From positions 408,501 through 472,500 of the forward strand of contig NZ_CP162490.1 of assembly GCF_041245805.1 (NCBI RefSeq): a stretch of DNA of 64,000 nucleotides, written 5' to 3'. Under the pieces are notes generated by a model. It made no database searches. It was given only the letters and a program-made list of their open reading frames with translations, and was not told the DNA's origin. Shown here piece after piece: positions 17,808-28,133 of this stretch (position 1 is its first letter; each line of letters starts with the position of its first letter). This stretch comes from Xanthomonas sp. DAR 34887. Lineage in GTDB: Bacteria > Pseudomonadota > Gammaproteobacteria > Xanthomonadales > Xanthomonadaceae. Position numbers and translations under genes: made by a program.

Positions 17808-18014
17808 GCGCGGCGCTGCGCAGCCGCCGGGCGTGGCGGCATGCTGTGTTGCAGCGGCCGGCGCCCAGCTGCGGCCGGCAGGGGTAAAATTCGGCACTGA
17901 CGGCCGCCGCGTGGCGGCCGCTCCCGTTCGCGCCGGTGCGTGCGGCGCGGTCCGGGTCGCCGGCTGCCGCCGCCGGATCGTGCGCTGCCCGATCCGTCCT
18001 AGCAGGAGCCTGAC

Positions 18015-19007
<993 letters not shown>

Positions 19008-19036
19008 GGCGGGAGCGGACATGCGATTTCGCCTGT

Positions 19037-19106
19037 TGTAGGAGCGGCTTCAGCCGCGACATGTCCTCTCCGGAGGGTGTCTGTCGCGGCTGAAGCCGCT
19101 CCCACA
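19037..19106. repeat. REP-like inverted repeat pair
   Basis: TGTAGGAGCGGC...GCGACA (19037-19061) and its inverted partner (19082-19106) differ by one base (CTCCCACA for CTCCTACA). They lie just past hemB, where the pair could form a long hairpin. Same family as the IS110 target and the pair at 24862-24935. Confidence 0.88.
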
Positions 19107-19151
19107 AGGGCATGATGCGCCGAGAAGAACAGACGGGCATAGGCGCCGCAT

Positions 19152-20162
19152 TTACGCGGACGACGGTGTGGATGGATGCGCCATTGCCATCGCCGCCGGC
19201 AGGCAACCCAAGCCGCGCAGCGTCGCCTCGACCGCCTCGTCCAGCGGCGTGTGCGGTTCTTCGCCGAGCGTGCGCAGCAGGCGCGCGTTGCGCATGCGCA
19301 GCGGATGGCGCCACAGCGGGCGCATCTCGCGCAATTCGCGCGCCAGCGGCCAGAAGGGCGCGGCCAGGGTCATCAGCCACCACGGGAAGCGGCGGGTCCG
19401 CGGCGGCGCCATGCCGTGGCGTTGCAGCACGCGTGCGATCGCGGCGGCCATTTGCGTGCCGTCGGCGTCCCAGTGTCCGTCCATGTGCAGCCGCGCGAAC
19501 GCCGGAAGCGTGGCGCGCTGCTGCAACAGGCGCAGCATGGTCCGCGCCACATCGGGAACGTACGCCCATTGATGGCCGACGCCGGGATCGCCCGGCAGCG
19601 CCACGCTGGCGGGCGGCTGCCCCGGTTTCACCAGGCCCTGCGCGAACCAGCTGTTGCCCACGCGCGGGCCGAAGAAGTCGCCGGCGCGCACCACGATGAC
19701 CCGCGCGCCGTGCGCGGTGGCGGCCTGCAGGCGCCGCTCCAGCTCGACCCTAATCGCGCCCTTGCGCGTGGCCGGGCGCTGCGCGGCGTCTTCGTCCGGC
19801 GCCGGGTAGGCATCCGGGCCGTAGTTGTAGACCGTGCCCGGCAGCACGATGGTCGCGCCTTCGGCGCAGGCCGCGGCGATGGTGTTGTCGATCATCGGCA
19901 GCACCAGTTCGGCCCAGCGCCGGTAGCCGGGGGGATTGACCGCGTGCACGATCGCCGCGCAGCCGCGCGCGGCCTGCAGCACGTCGTCGCGGTGCATCGC
20001 GTCGCCGCGCAGCCAGTGGATGCCGTCGCGGGTTTCGCTGGCGGACGCGAGGCCGCGCTGCAGGGCGCGCACCTGCCAGCCGGCGTCGCGGAGCTGGCGC
20101 GCCAGTTCGCCGCCGATGCCGCCGGTGGCGCCCAGGACCAGGGCGGTGGAGGTCGTTGTCAT
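19152..20162 (-). CDS. NAD(P)-dependent epimerase/NmrA-like short-chain reductase
   Basis: 336 residues with an N-terminal Rossmann motif GATGGIGG (about 10-17) and a PGTVYNYG block where extended SDRs carry their tyrosine. The later FFGPRVGNSW and VGHQWAYVPDVA are typical of atypical/extended SDRs. The substrate is unknown. The ATG at 20162 faces a LysR gene 95 bases away, so it is probably the target of that regulator. Confidence 0.87.
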   Translation of the reverse strand: MTTTSTALVLGATGGIGGELARQLRDAGWQVRALQRGLASASETRDGIHWLRGDAMHRDDVLQAARGCAAIVHAVNPPGYRRWAELVLPMIDNTIAAACAEGATIVLPGTVYNYGPDAYPAPDEDAAQRPATRKGAIRVELERRLQAATAHGARVIVVRAGDFFGPRVGNSWFAQGLVKPGQPPASVALPGDPGVGHQWAYVPDVARTMLRLLQQRATLPAFARLHMDGHWDADGTQMAAAIARVLQRHGMAPPRTRRFPWWLMTLAAPFWPLARELREMRPLWRHPLRMRNARLLRTLGEEPHTPLDEAVEATLRGLGCLPAAMAMAHPSTPSSA

Positions 20163-20245
20163 GCGGATGCTCCGTTGCGGGGAAGATGCGCTCAGTGTGG
20201 TCGCCGCCCTCGTGCAAAGGAATTGGCGAACATCGGCCATCCGCT

Positions 20246-20259
20246 ATACATTTATGTAT
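20246..20259. promoter_or_regulatory. Inverted repeat over the LysR start codon
   Basis: ATACAT-TT-ATGTAT is a perfect 6-bp palindrome in the 95-bp space between the divergent SDR and LysR genes. It overlaps the LysR start codon at 20258. AT-rich in a GC-rich genome; a candidate autoregulatory or promoter element. Confidence 0.45.
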
Positions 20260-21145
20260 GGACAACACAATCGGTTGGGAGCTGTATCGGTCCTTCCTCG
20301 CGGTGCTGGAGGAGGGCTCGCTGTCGGCGGCGGCGCGCGCGCTGGATCTGACCCAGCCCACGGTGGGCCGGCATGTGGCGGCGCTGGAGAAGGCGCTGGC
20401 GGTGCCGTTGTTCGTGCGCTCGCAGAGCGGATTGCTGCCGACCGATGCGGCCCTGGCGCTGCGCGGCCATGCCCAGGCCATGGGCAGCATCGCCGCCTCG
20501 CTGCAGCGCGCGGCCGGCCGCCACGGCGAGGCGGTGCAGGGCACGGTGCGGATCTCCGCCAGCGAGGTGATCGGCGCGGAAGTGCTGCCGCCGGTATTGG
20601 CCCGCCTGCGTCGCGCGCATCCGCAGTTGCGGCTCGAACTGGTGCTGAGCAACCGCGTACAGGACCTGCTGCACCGCGAGGCCGATGTGGCGGTGCGCAT
20701 GACCCGGCCGCAACAGGATCTTCTGATCGCCCGCCGCATCGGCGAGGTCGCGCTTGGTCTCTACGCGCATCCGGACTACCTGGCCCGGAGCGGCACGCCG
20801 CAGCACCTGGACGAACTCGCGCAGCACGCATTGGTCGGCTTCGACACGGAGACGCCGTTCCTGCGAGCCGCAGGCAAGGCGCTGCCGCTGTGGCAGCGCG
20901 AGACGTTCGCGTTGCGTGCCGACAGCGACCTGGCGCAGCTGGCCTTGATCCGCGCCGGCTGCGGGATCGGCTTCTGTCAGACCGCCCTGGCCCGGCGCAC
21001 GCCGCGCCTGCTGCCGGTATTGCCGCAACAGGTGCGCGTGGGCCTGGACACCTGGATCACCATGCACCAGGACCTGCGCGGCAGTGCGGCCTGCAGCGCC
21101 GTGTTCGCGGCGCTGGTGGAAGCGATGACCGTGCACGTGACCTGA
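20258..21145 (+). CDS. LysR-family transcriptional regulator
   Basis: 295 residues. An N-terminal winged HTH (about 1-62, with SLSAAARALDLTQPTVGRHVAALE) is followed by a substrate-binding domain of the LysR_substrate type (from about 90, VRISASEVIGAEVLPPVLARL). Divergently transcribed from the SDR gene at 19152-20162, the classical arrangement for a LysR regulator and its target. The inducer is unknown. Confidence 0.92.
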   Translation: MDNTIGWELYRSFLAVLEEGSLSAAARALDLTQPTVGRHVAALEKALAVPLFVRSQSGLLPTDAALALRGHAQAMGSIAASLQRAAGRHGEAVQGTVRISASEVIGAEVLPPVLARLRRAHPQLRLELVLSNRVQDLLHREADVAVRMTRPQQDLLIARRIGEVALGLYAHPDYLARSGTPQHLDELAQHALVGFDTETPFLRAAGKALPLWQRETFALRADSDLAQLALIRAGCGIGFCQTALARRTPRLLPVLPQQVRVGLDTWITMHQDLRGSAACSAVFAALVEAMTVHVT

Positions 21146-21295
21146 AGCGACGTGCACGGCGATTTGCTGGTGATTCGATCGGCGAGCGGCCCGTCTACGA
21201 AAACGCGGCCTGCTCGCGAGTGCATCTGCGGACCACTTTCGCAACTCCACGTGCACCTGCGGAATCGCCCCCGTCTCAGCAGGCACCATAGCCAC

Positions 21296-21325
21296 CAATC
21301 CCCAATCCCGAATCCCCAATCCCCG
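21296..21325. repeat. Short AATCCCC-rich intergenic repeat
   Basis: Three near-copies of AATCCC(C/G) lie just downstream of the nuclease gene. Related sequence flanks the 163-base gap at 60778-60930. Confidence 0.6.
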
Positions 21326-21328
21326 CTT

Positions 21329-22081
21329 TCAAGGCAACGTCAACGCGATCGCCGTGGACTTCATCGCCGCGGAGATCGACGGGAACGGATCGACGCTGGC
21401 CATGGTGATCACGTCGTCGATCGACACCACATCGCAGTTGATGCTGTCGTCGTTCACGCACAGATACGCGGCCGCGCCCACGCCCGGTTCGTACACGGCC
21501 TTCCACACGTATTCGGGCACTTCCACCTTGTCGGTGCCGATGGTCGTCGCCTTGTCGTCGAAGGCCGGGCCGGTCACCACATAGATCTCGCCGCGCTGCT
21601 TGGCCAGCTGCCGCACCTGCTCTTCGATGCGCGCCCATTCGCCGGTGTTGAGCTTGTGGTCCTGCGGCACCACGTTGGCCATCGAGAACGTCTCCTTCTC
21701 CGAGCTTTCCGTGGAGGCGTCGCCGGCCGGGGTCATGTGGCCGCGGTCGAAACCGGTGTTGGTGTAGTCCGAGCTCTTGGAGCGGTCGGCGGCGGGAATG
21801 GCGGTTTCCTCATGGAACGAACCGACCCGGCCGATCGCTTCGGCACCGGCGACCTGCTGGTCGGTCAGGTGCTCGGCCGAGTACAGCGGGCCCTTGGTCA
21901 CGCCGGAGGCCAGAATCGCGTATTCGGTGTGGCAGACCTCGGTGGTGCGGGCGGTCAGCGAGGCATCGACGCTCGGTGGTTTGCCGCCGGCGTACAGCGT
22001 GGCGCAACTGGTGGCGGCCATCGCCGTTTGGGCGCTGAACAACGCAAGCAGGACCAGACAACCGCGCAGGGAGAAGGACAT
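21329..22081 (-). CDS. Secreted DNA/RNA non-specific endonuclease
   Basis: 250 residues with a Sec signal peptide (cleavage near AMAAT). The betabetaalpha-metal motif DRGHMTPAGD (about residue 115) carries the catalytic His, and the downstream NVVPQDHKLNTGEWARIEE supplies the Mg-binding Asn. This is the NucA/Serratia-nuclease family, degrading DNA and RNA outside the cytoplasm. The ATG at 22081 is preceded by a GGTACGCGATG context; upstream in-frame starts would precede the signal peptide. Confidence 0.93.
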   Translation of the reverse strand: MSFSLRGCLVLLALFSAQTAMAATSCATLYAGGKPPSVDASLTARTTEVCHTEYAILASGVTKGPLYSAEHLTDQQVAGAEAIGRVGSFHEETAIPAADRSKSSDYTNTGFDRGHMTPAGDASTESSEKETFSMANVVPQDHKLNTGEWARIEEQVRQLAKQRGEIYVVTGPAFDDKATTIGTDKVEVPEYVWKAVYEPGVGAAAYLCVNDDSINCDVVSIDDVITMASVDPFPSISAAMKSTAIALTLP

Positions 22082-22221
22082 CGCGTACCTCGCTAGCCAA
22101 GGGGGAGTGAAGAAACTGGCGAGGGGCGATGTCGCTACGGTGACGGTTGGATGTGCCGCGCATGGCAAATGCGCGCGTGGTCACGCTTGGCGGTAGACGC
22201 CGCAGCCCGGCCCAACGCGGA

Positions 22222-22246
22222 TTCGATAAGCGTTCTCATTTACAAT
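22222..22246 (+). promoter_or_regulatory. Fur-box-like element with overlapping -10
   Basis: GATAAGCGTTCTCATT (22225-22240) matches the inverted-repeat Fur consensus at 10 of 15 positions on the minus strand (TGAGAACGCTTATCG against TGATAATCATTATCA). TACAAT (22241-22246) directly behind it is a good -10 element. Iron repression of the reductase downstream is inferred. Confidence 0.55.
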
Positions 22247-22277
22247 GCGCGACCGCCTTTCGAATGTGCCCCGTGTC

Positions 22278-24782
22278 GTGACCAAGAAGGTGTTGTTCCA
22301 GCTGCACTGGCTGTTCGGCATCAGCGCCGGGCTGGTGCTGTCGGTGATGGGCCTGAGCGGGGCCACGCTGGCGTTCGAGGACGAGATCGTGCGCTGGGCC
22401 AACCCGCCGCTGGCCGAGGTGGCCGCGCGCCATGCGGCCGGCGAGTCGCCGCTGCCGCTGGCCGAGCTGGCGCGGCGCCTGGATCTGGGCGGCACGCACC
22501 GCACCACGCGCATGTTGATCGACCCCACCGGCACGCGTCCGTCCAACCTGCGCCTGGCCGGGCGCGACGGCGGACGCCTGTATTTCGATCCCTACACCGG
22601 CCACACGCTGCCGGAGCCGAGGCTGAGCGGCTTCTTCGCATTCGTCGAGGACCTGCATCGGCGCCTGGCCGCCGGCGAACGCGGCAAGGCGGTCACCGGT
22701 GCCTGCGCGATCGCGCTGATTTTTTTCTGCCTGTCCGGGCTGTACCTGCGCTGGCCGCGGCAGTGGTGGAGCTGGCGCGCGTGGTGGGTGGTGGAATGGA
22801 AGCGGCAGGGCCGCAGTTTCCTGTGGAGCCTGCATTCGGTGATCGGCACCTGGTGCCTGGCGATCTACCTGTCGATCGCGCTGACCGGACTGTATTGGTC
22901 CTACGACTGGTACCGGCAGGGGCTGGTGGCGCTGCTCGGCGGCGAGCGCGCGGACACCGAGGGCGGCGGCCGTGGCGGCAAGCCGCCGGCGGTGGACTAT
23001 GCGCGGTTGCAGGCCACGCTGGATGCGCTGCCGGAGGTGCGCCGCGCCTATCTGGATCTGCGCCTGCCCGGCCGCCCCGGGCAGCCGCTGACCGCGCGCT
23101 ATCTGGCTGCCGATCCGGTGCACAGCCGGGCCTTCGATGGCCTGGAGATCGATCCGCGCAGCGGCCGTATCCTGCGCCGGCTGGACTATCGGCAGCAGCC
23201 GCTGGGGCGGCAGTTGCTGAGCAGCGTGTTCGCTCTGCATACCGGCAGCTTCTTCGGCCTGGCCGGGCGCGTGGTGGTGATGCTGGCGAGCCTGTGCATG
23301 TCCCTGTTCTTCGTCACCGGCTGGCTGTTGTATCTGGACCGGCGGCGCAAGAAGCGTGCGTTGCACGCGGCGCGACGCGACTTGGTCCTGCCCGCGCGCG
23401 AGGCCGCCGAGCCTTGGCTGGTGGGCTTCGCCAGCCAGAGCGGATTCGCCGAACGCCTGGCCTGGCAGGCCGCCGGGCAGCTGCAGGCGGCCGGCATGCC
23501 GGTGCAGGTGCAGTCATTGGCGCAGCTGGATGCGGCGCAGTTGCGCAGCGCGCGGCGTGCGCTGTTCGTGGTCAGCACCTTCGGCGATGGCGAGGCGCCG
23601 GATCCGGCGCGCGCCTTCGAGAAGAAGGTGCTGCGCCAGGCGCAGGCCCTGCCCGAGCTCGGCTATGCGCTGCTGGCGCTGGGCGATCGCCAATACGCGC
23701 GTTTCTGCGGGTTTTCGCGGCGGCTGGAGCAATGGCTGACGGCGCAGGGCGCGCAGGCGCTGTTCCCGGCGGTGGAGGTGGACAACGCCGATCCGCAGGC
23801 GCTGGCGCACTGGCAGCGGCAGCTGTCCGCGGTCACCGGCGTGGCGGAAGCGGCGCCGCCGTTGCAGGCGCCGCCGGCGCTGGAGTGGCGCCTGGCCGGA
23901 CGTACGTTGCTCAATCCCGGCAGTGCCGGCGCGCCGGTGTGGCGCATCGATCTGGCGCTGCCGGCACAGGCGCAGTGGCAGGCGGGCGACATCCTGGAAG
24001 TGCAGCCGTGTCATGCCGCCGATGCGGTGCGCGCCTGGCTGGCCGCGCATGGCCTGGCCGCGGACACGCCGCTGCGCGCCGGTGGCGCGTCGCTGCCGTT
24101 GCAGGCGGCGCTGGCCGATCGCGAACTGGCGCCGCCTGGAAATGCGCACGATCTGCAGGCCTGGTTCGATGCGCTGCCGCAGCTGCCGCTGCGCGAATAT
24201 TCGATCGCCTCGGTGCCGGCCGACGGCCTGCTGCAGCTGGTGGTGCGCCTGACCCGGCGCGACGACGGCAGCGCCGGCCTGGGCTCGGGCTGGTTGTGCC
24301 TGCATGCGCCGCTGGGCAGCGCGGTGCAGGCGCGGGTGCGCGCCAATCCCGGTTTCCGCCGGCATGGCGATGCGCCGTTGCTGCTGATCGGCAACGGCAC
24401 CGGCATCGCCGGCCTGCGCAGCCTGCTGCGCGAAGCCGAGCAGGCCGGTGTGCACGGGCATTGGCTGCTGTTCGGCGAACGCAATGCCGCGCACGACGCG
24501 CTGTTCGGCGCGGAATTGCGGGCATGGCAGGACAGCGGTCACCTGCAGCGGCTGGATCTCGTGTTCTCGCGCGACCAGCCCGGCAAGGTCTACGTGCAGG
24601 ACCGCCTGCGCGACGCCGCCGAGCAGGTGCGCGCCTGGCTCGCCCGTGGCGCCACGCTGCACGTCTGCGGCAGCCTGGACAGCATGGCCCGCGGCGTGGA
24701 TGCGGCCTTGCGCGAGATCCTGGGCGAGGAGGCGTTGGATGCGCTCAGCGCGGAGGGGCGGTATCGGCGCGACGTGTATTGA
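22278..24782 (+). CDS. PepSY-domain/flavodoxin/FNR fusion reductase
   Basis: About 834 residues in three parts: a PepSY-TM region with four or so helices (to about 360, including LWSLHSVIGTWCLAIYLS), a flavodoxin-like FMN domain (about 380-520, FASQSGFAERLAW, VVSTFGDGEAPDP) and a FAD/NADPH reductase module of the CysJ type (EYSIAS, IGNGTGIAGLRSLL, HVCGSLDSMARGV). This layout fits a membrane sulfite-reductase-flavoprotein-like ferric or siderophore reductase. The GTG at 22278 is preferred because TACAAT at 22241 would place transcription after the ATG at 22245; that ATG is in frame. Confidence 0.85.
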   Translation: MTKKVLFQLHWLFGISAGLVLSVMGLSGATLAFEDEIVRWANPPLAEVAARHAAGESPLPLAELARRLDLGGTHRTTRMLIDPTGTRPSNLRLAGRDGGRLYFDPYTGHTLPEPRLSGFFAFVEDLHRRLAAGERGKAVTGACAIALIFFCLSGLYLRWPRQWWSWRAWWVVEWKRQGRSFLWSLHSVIGTWCLAIYLSIALTGLYWSYDWYRQGLVALLGGERADTEGGGRGGKPPAVDYARLQATLDALPEVRRAYLDLRLPGRPGQPLTARYLAADPVHSRAFDGLEIDPRSGRILRRLDYRQQPLGRQLLSSVFALHTGSFFGLAGRVVVMLASLCMSLFFVTGWLLYLDRRRKKRALHAARRDLVLPAREAAEPWLVGFASQSGFAERLAWQAAGQLQAAGMPVQVQSLAQLDAAQLRSARRALFVVSTFGDGEAPDPARAFEKKVLRQAQALPELGYALLALGDRQYARFCGFSRRLEQWLTAQGAQALFPAVEVDNADPQALAHWQRQLSAVTGVAEAAPPLQAPPALEWRLAGRTLLNPGSAGAPVWRIDLALPAQAQWQAGDILEVQPCHAADAVRAWLAAHGLAADTPLRAGGASLPLQAALADRELAPPGNAHDLQAWFDALPQLPLREYSIASVPADGLLQLVVRLTRRDDGSAGLGSGWLCLHAPLGSAVQARVRANPGFRRHGDAPLLLIGNGTGIAGLRSLLREAEQAGVHGHWLLFGERNAAHDALFGAELRAWQDSGHLQRLDLVFSRDQPGKVYVQDRLRDAAEQVRAWLARGATLHVCGSLDSMARGVDAALREILGEEALDALSAEGRYRRDVY

Positions 24783-24861
24783 GGGCTGAGGCGGGTGCAG
24801 CGATTCGGGAGGGTGTTCGGCGCTGGATCGAAGTCGCTGCGGTGGTCTCCGTCGCTGTGCC

Positions 24862-24935
24862 TGTCGCGGCTGAAGCCGCTCCTACAAAGGCGGCAGGCGC
24901 GCCGCGCTTTTTGTAGGAGCGGCTTCAGCCGCGAC
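24862..24935. repeat. REP-like inverted repeat pair
   Basis: TGTCGCGGCTGAAGCC...CCTACA (24862-24886) and the inverted copy (24912-24935) are separated by 25 bases, in the convergent gap between the fusion reductase and the PD40 protein. Same family as 19037-19106. Confidence 0.88.
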
Positions 24936-25031
24936 CCACTGCATCGGCGATCCATCGCGATGGCGCGCGGAAACGCAGATGCAGCAACCGGCCTGCAGCA
25001 CGCCCACGTATCGCCAGCGGAGCCTGCGCCC

Positions 25032-25931
25032 TCAGCGCGCGCCCGCACACTCGTTGCTGCCGATCGCAGCCGGGGCCTTCATCCGGTACACGTCGCGCTT
25101 GCCCGCCTTGGGCGCGCGCGCACTGCCGATCAGCAACAGTTCGCTCGGCTTGGAGGCATCCAGTACCGCGCCGCGGGTGTCGCTGTCGGCACTGTTGAAC
25201 GACAGCGCCAGCGGCTGCGGCTGCACGTAGTGCCCACCGGCGCACTGCGCGAGCAACAGCCGCGCGCCTTGCGGCTTGCGTGCCCGTGCGAACACCAGCG
25301 CGCGGCCATCGCCCAGCCAAGCGGCATCGGTTTCGTCGTCGGCGCTGTTGATGCCGTACAGCGCCTGCAGTTGGCCGAAGACCTGGCCTTGCAGGCGCGC
25401 CACGAACAGGTCCATGCCGCCGGCACCGCCGTGGCCGTCGCTGGCGAACAGCAGCCGGGTGCCGTCCGTCGACAGGGTCGGCGCGCGCTCGTCGCCGCGC
25501 GAGTTGACCGCCGCGCCCAGGTTCTGCGGCGGGCCGTAGCGGCCGTCGGCCAGCACCGGCGCGCGGTACAGGTCGCTGCCGCCGTTGCCGCCGGCGCGGT
25601 CGGAGGCGAAGTACAGCCAGTGGCCATCGGCGCTGAAGAACGGGTCGTTGTCGGCGGCAGGCGAGTTCAGCGGCACCGGCAACGGCTGCGGCTCGACCCA
25701 GCGCCCGTCGCGCAGCGTGGCCTGCCACAGGTCGCCGCCGCCGGGCCCGCCGGCGCGGTCGGGGCTGGCCCAGACGATGCGCCGCCCGTCGGCGGAAACG
25801 CTGGCACGGGTCTCGTCGGCCTGGGTCGAGACCACGCCCATGCCCTCGATACCGAACTCGGAAAGCGCGAACGCCGACGGCGCGCAGAGTAAACTCGCGG
25901 CCAGCGCGAGCGGCAGAGCGGGGGTCCGCAT
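25032..25931 (-). CDS. Secreted PD40 (TolB-like) beta-propeller protein
   Basis: 299 residues with a Sec signal peptide (cleavage near AFA). It has at least three WD40-like PD40 repeats recognisable by SxDGxxLxFASDRxGG patterns (for example at about 105, 155 and 205). This resembles the propeller found in OmpA-associated and TolB-like periplasmic proteins, without an OmpA domain. The partner is unknown. Divergent from aroE with 52 bases between starts. Confidence 0.82.
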   Translation of the reverse strand: MRTPALPLALAASLLCAPSAFALSEFGIEGMGVVSTQADETRASVSADGRRIVWASPDRAGGPGGGDLWQATLRDGRWVEPQPLPVPLNSPAADNDPFFSADGHWLYFASDRAGGNGGSDLYRAPVLADGRYGPPQNLGAAVNSRGDERAPTLSTDGTRLLFASDGHGGAGGMDLFVARLQGQVFGQLQALYGINSADDETDAAWLGDGRALVFARARKPQGARLLLAQCAGGHYVQPQPLALSFNSADSDTRGAVLDASKPSELLLIGSARAPKAGKRDVYRMKAPAAIGSNECAGAR

Positions 25932-25983
25932 GTCGGATTCCTTCGGATGTCGCGACCAGTCTAAAACAACCAACGAGCGTTCC

Positions 25984-26832
25984 ATGCCCACATCCCGCTA
26001 TGCCGTGTTCGGCCATCCCGTCACCCATTCGCTGTCGCCGCGCATCCATGCCGACTTCGCCAAGCAGACCGGCATCGCCCTGCGCTACGACGCGATCGAC
26101 GCCATGCCGGACGGCTTTGCGGCGGCCCTGGCGGCGTTTGCCGCGGAAGGCGGCGTGGGCGCCAACGTGACCCTGCCGTTGAAGGAAGCCGCGTATGCGC
26201 TGAGCGTGGTCCACAGCGAGCGTGCGCAACGCGCCGGGGCGGTCAACACGCTCAGCTTCCGCGACGGGCAGTGGCACGGCGACAACACCGACGGCGCCGG
26301 CCTGGTGCGCGATCTGACCGGCCGCAACGGCCTGGACCTGCGCGGCCGCCGCGCGCTGCTGCTCGGCGCCGGCGGCGCCGCGCGCGGCGTGGCGCCGGCG
26401 CTGCTGGAGGCCGGCGTGCAGCAGTTGCTGATCGTCAACCGTTCGCCCGAGCGCGCCGATGCGCTGGTCGATGCGCTGGGCGATCCGGCGCGCGCCATCT
26501 CCCGCTACTGGGAAGACCTGCGCGAGCAGGGCGACTTCGAATTGATCGTCAACGCCACCGCCGCCGGTCGCGACGACACGGCGGGGGTCTCGCTGCCGCT
26601 GTCGCTGGTCAACAGCATGACCCTGGCGGTGGACCTGAACTACGGCGAGGTCGCGATCCCGTTCCTGGCCTGGGCGCGTGCGGCCAATTGCCGCGATACC
26701 GTCGATGGCCTGGGCATGCTGGTCGAACAGGCGGCCGAGAGCTTCGAACGCTGGCACGGCGTGCGCCCGGACACCGATCCGGTGTATGCCGCGCTGCGCG
26801 CGCGCGACGCGGTGCTGGTCAGCGCCGACTGA
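25984..26832 (+). CDS. aroE: Shikimate dehydrogenase (NADP+)
   Basis: Reduces 3-dehydroshikimate to shikimate in aromatic amino acid synthesis; cytoplasmic. 282 residues. The substrate domain has GHPVTHSLSPRIH (about 9-21) and NVTLPLKE with the catalytic Lys. The NADP domain has GAGGAARG (about 127) and NRSPERAD. DGLGMLVEQAAESFE is the usual C-terminal block. ATG 25984 aligns with family N-termini. Confidence 0.97.
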   Translation: MPTSRYAVFGHPVTHSLSPRIHADFAKQTGIALRYDAIDAMPDGFAAALAAFAAEGGVGANVTLPLKEAAYALSVVHSERAQRAGAVNTLSFRDGQWHGDNTDGAGLVRDLTGRNGLDLRGRRALLLGAGGAARGVAPALLEAGVQQLLIVNRSPERADALVDALGDPARAISRYWEDLREQGDFELIVNATAAGRDDTAGVSLPLSLVNSMTLAVDLNYGEVAIPFLAWARAANCRDTVDGLGMLVEQAAESFERWHGVRPDTDPVYAALRARDAVLVSAD

Positions 26833-26861
26833 GCGTCGCTTCTCCAACACGGACTACTCGC

Positions 26862-27191
26862 ATGCAAGATGGACTCTTAGGGCAACTGTTGTCGACGGTG
26901 CTTTTCCAGCTGCCCGTCTTCCTGGTCTACGTGATCGGCATGGGGCTGATGGTCACGCGCCGTGCCGGCCGCCCGCGCACCCTGGGCCTGTGGGGCCTGG
27001 GGCTGCTGTTGCTGGTGGTCGTCGTCGGCACCGCGCTGTCGCTGTTGCCCATGTGGCTGTTTGCGCAGGGCGCCAGCTTCAGCCAGTACGCGACCATGTT
27101 CGGGCTGCTGCGCGGGCTCACCGCGATGATGTCCGCGGCAGGCGTGCTGTTGATGGTGCTCGCGCTGCGGTTCGCCTTGCCGCCGCGCTAG
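26862..27191 (+). CDS. Small membrane protein, paralogue 1 of 3
   Basis: 109 residues with three helices (about 14-33, 43-63 and 85-107). It shares LSTVLFQLPVFLVYVIGMGLMVTRRxxRPRTLGLWGLGLLLL with the next gene (LTTVAFQLPILIVLVVGLALVATRRRARARTLALWGLSLLLF). Same strand as aroE, 29 bases downstream. No known domain recognised. Confidence 0.8.
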   Translation: MQDGLLGQLLSTVLFQLPVFLVYVIGMGLMVTRRAGRPRTLGLWGLGLLLLVVVVGTALSLLPMWLFAQGASFSQYATMFGLLRGLTAMMSAAGVLLMVLALRFALPPR

Positions 27192-27323
27192 CCTGCGCCG
27201 CGGCGGTGGCCCGGCCCATGCGGGTCCGGCCGCCACCGCGTTGCGCGCGGGCGCCCCGATGCTGGCGGCAATGCCGTCCCAACCCGCGCTTCGGCGCGTC
27301 TTTCTACCGCGACGGAGATTGCC

Positions 27324-27665
27324 ATGGACCCCGGAATCCTGACCTCGATGTTGACCACGGTGGCGTTCCAGCTGCCGATCCTGATCGTCCTCGTCGTCGG
27401 CCTGGCGCTGGTGGCCACGCGCCGCCGCGCTCGTGCGCGCACGCTGGCCCTGTGGGGATTGAGCCTGCTGCTGTTCGGCGGGGTGTGCGGGACGCTGACG
27501 TCGCTGCTGCCGATGTGGGCCGCCTCGCATCAGGCGAATCTGCAGAACTACTCGGTGTTGCTGGGTGCCGCGTACTCGGTACTGACTCTGCTGCATGCGG
27601 TGGCGATGCTGCTGGTGGTGCTGGCGCTGCGCCTGGCGTTGCCGCGCAATTCGCCTGCTCCATGA
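27324..27665 (+). CDS. Small membrane protein, paralogue 2 of 3
   Basis: 113 residues, clearly paralogous to the upstream gene over its whole length, including the central SLLPMW and the C-terminal LLVVLALRLALP. Three predicted helices. GGAGATTGCC precedes the ATG. The function is unknown. Confidence 0.8.
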   Translation: MDPGILTSMLTTVAFQLPILIVLVVGLALVATRRRARARTLALWGLSLLLFGGVCGTLTSLLPMWAASHQANLQNYSVLLGAAYSVLTLLHAVAMLLVVLALRLALPRNSPAP

Positions 27666-27722
27666 CGGTGGCCCGCTGCCGCTACGCTGCCGTGGACGCC
27701 TGCGGTGGTCGGGACGATCGCG

Positions 27723-28076
27723 ATGCACGTTGAACAGTTCATGGATTTCTCGTTGCTGGCCGGCAGCATCGGCCTAGCCGCCAGGCTAGGCATCCTGGTG
27801 CTCGGCTTCCTGCTGCTATGGCGCTGCGCACCCGGCCGCCCGCGCAGCCTGTTGCAGTGGGGACTGGTGCTGCTGCTGGCGCACGTGCTGCTGCCGCGCC
27901 TGCTGGGAGGGATGGTGGGCGTGTGGCAGCTGGCGTCCCCGTCTCCCGGCATCGTGCTGTGGGTGCAACCGGCGATCCGGCTGCTGCAGGACCTGCTGTT
28001 CGCGATCGGCCTGGCGTTGCTGCTGCAGGCGCTGTGGTTAAGCTTGCCGCGCAAGCGCGGGATGGCGCAGGACTGA
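27723..28076 (+). CDS. Small membrane protein, paralogue 3 of 3 (diverged)
   Basis: 117 residues, three or four helices. It keeps the pattern LG-x(5)-LLLWRCAPGRPRSLLQWGLVLLLAH and the end LALLLQALWLSLPRKRG, so it is a more distant member of the same tandem family. The ATG at 27723 is preferred over a GTG at 27705. Confidence 0.75.
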   Translation: MHVEQFMDFSLLAGSIGLAARLGILVLGFLLLWRCAPGRPRSLLQWGLVLLLAHVLLPRLLGGMVGVWQLASPSPGIVLWVQPAIRLLQDLLFAIGLALLLQALWLSLPRKRGMAQD

Positions 28077-28133
28077 GCGGCGCAACGCATGCGCGGTCGC
28101 GGCGACTGCGACCAGACGTGAGAAAATGCCGCG

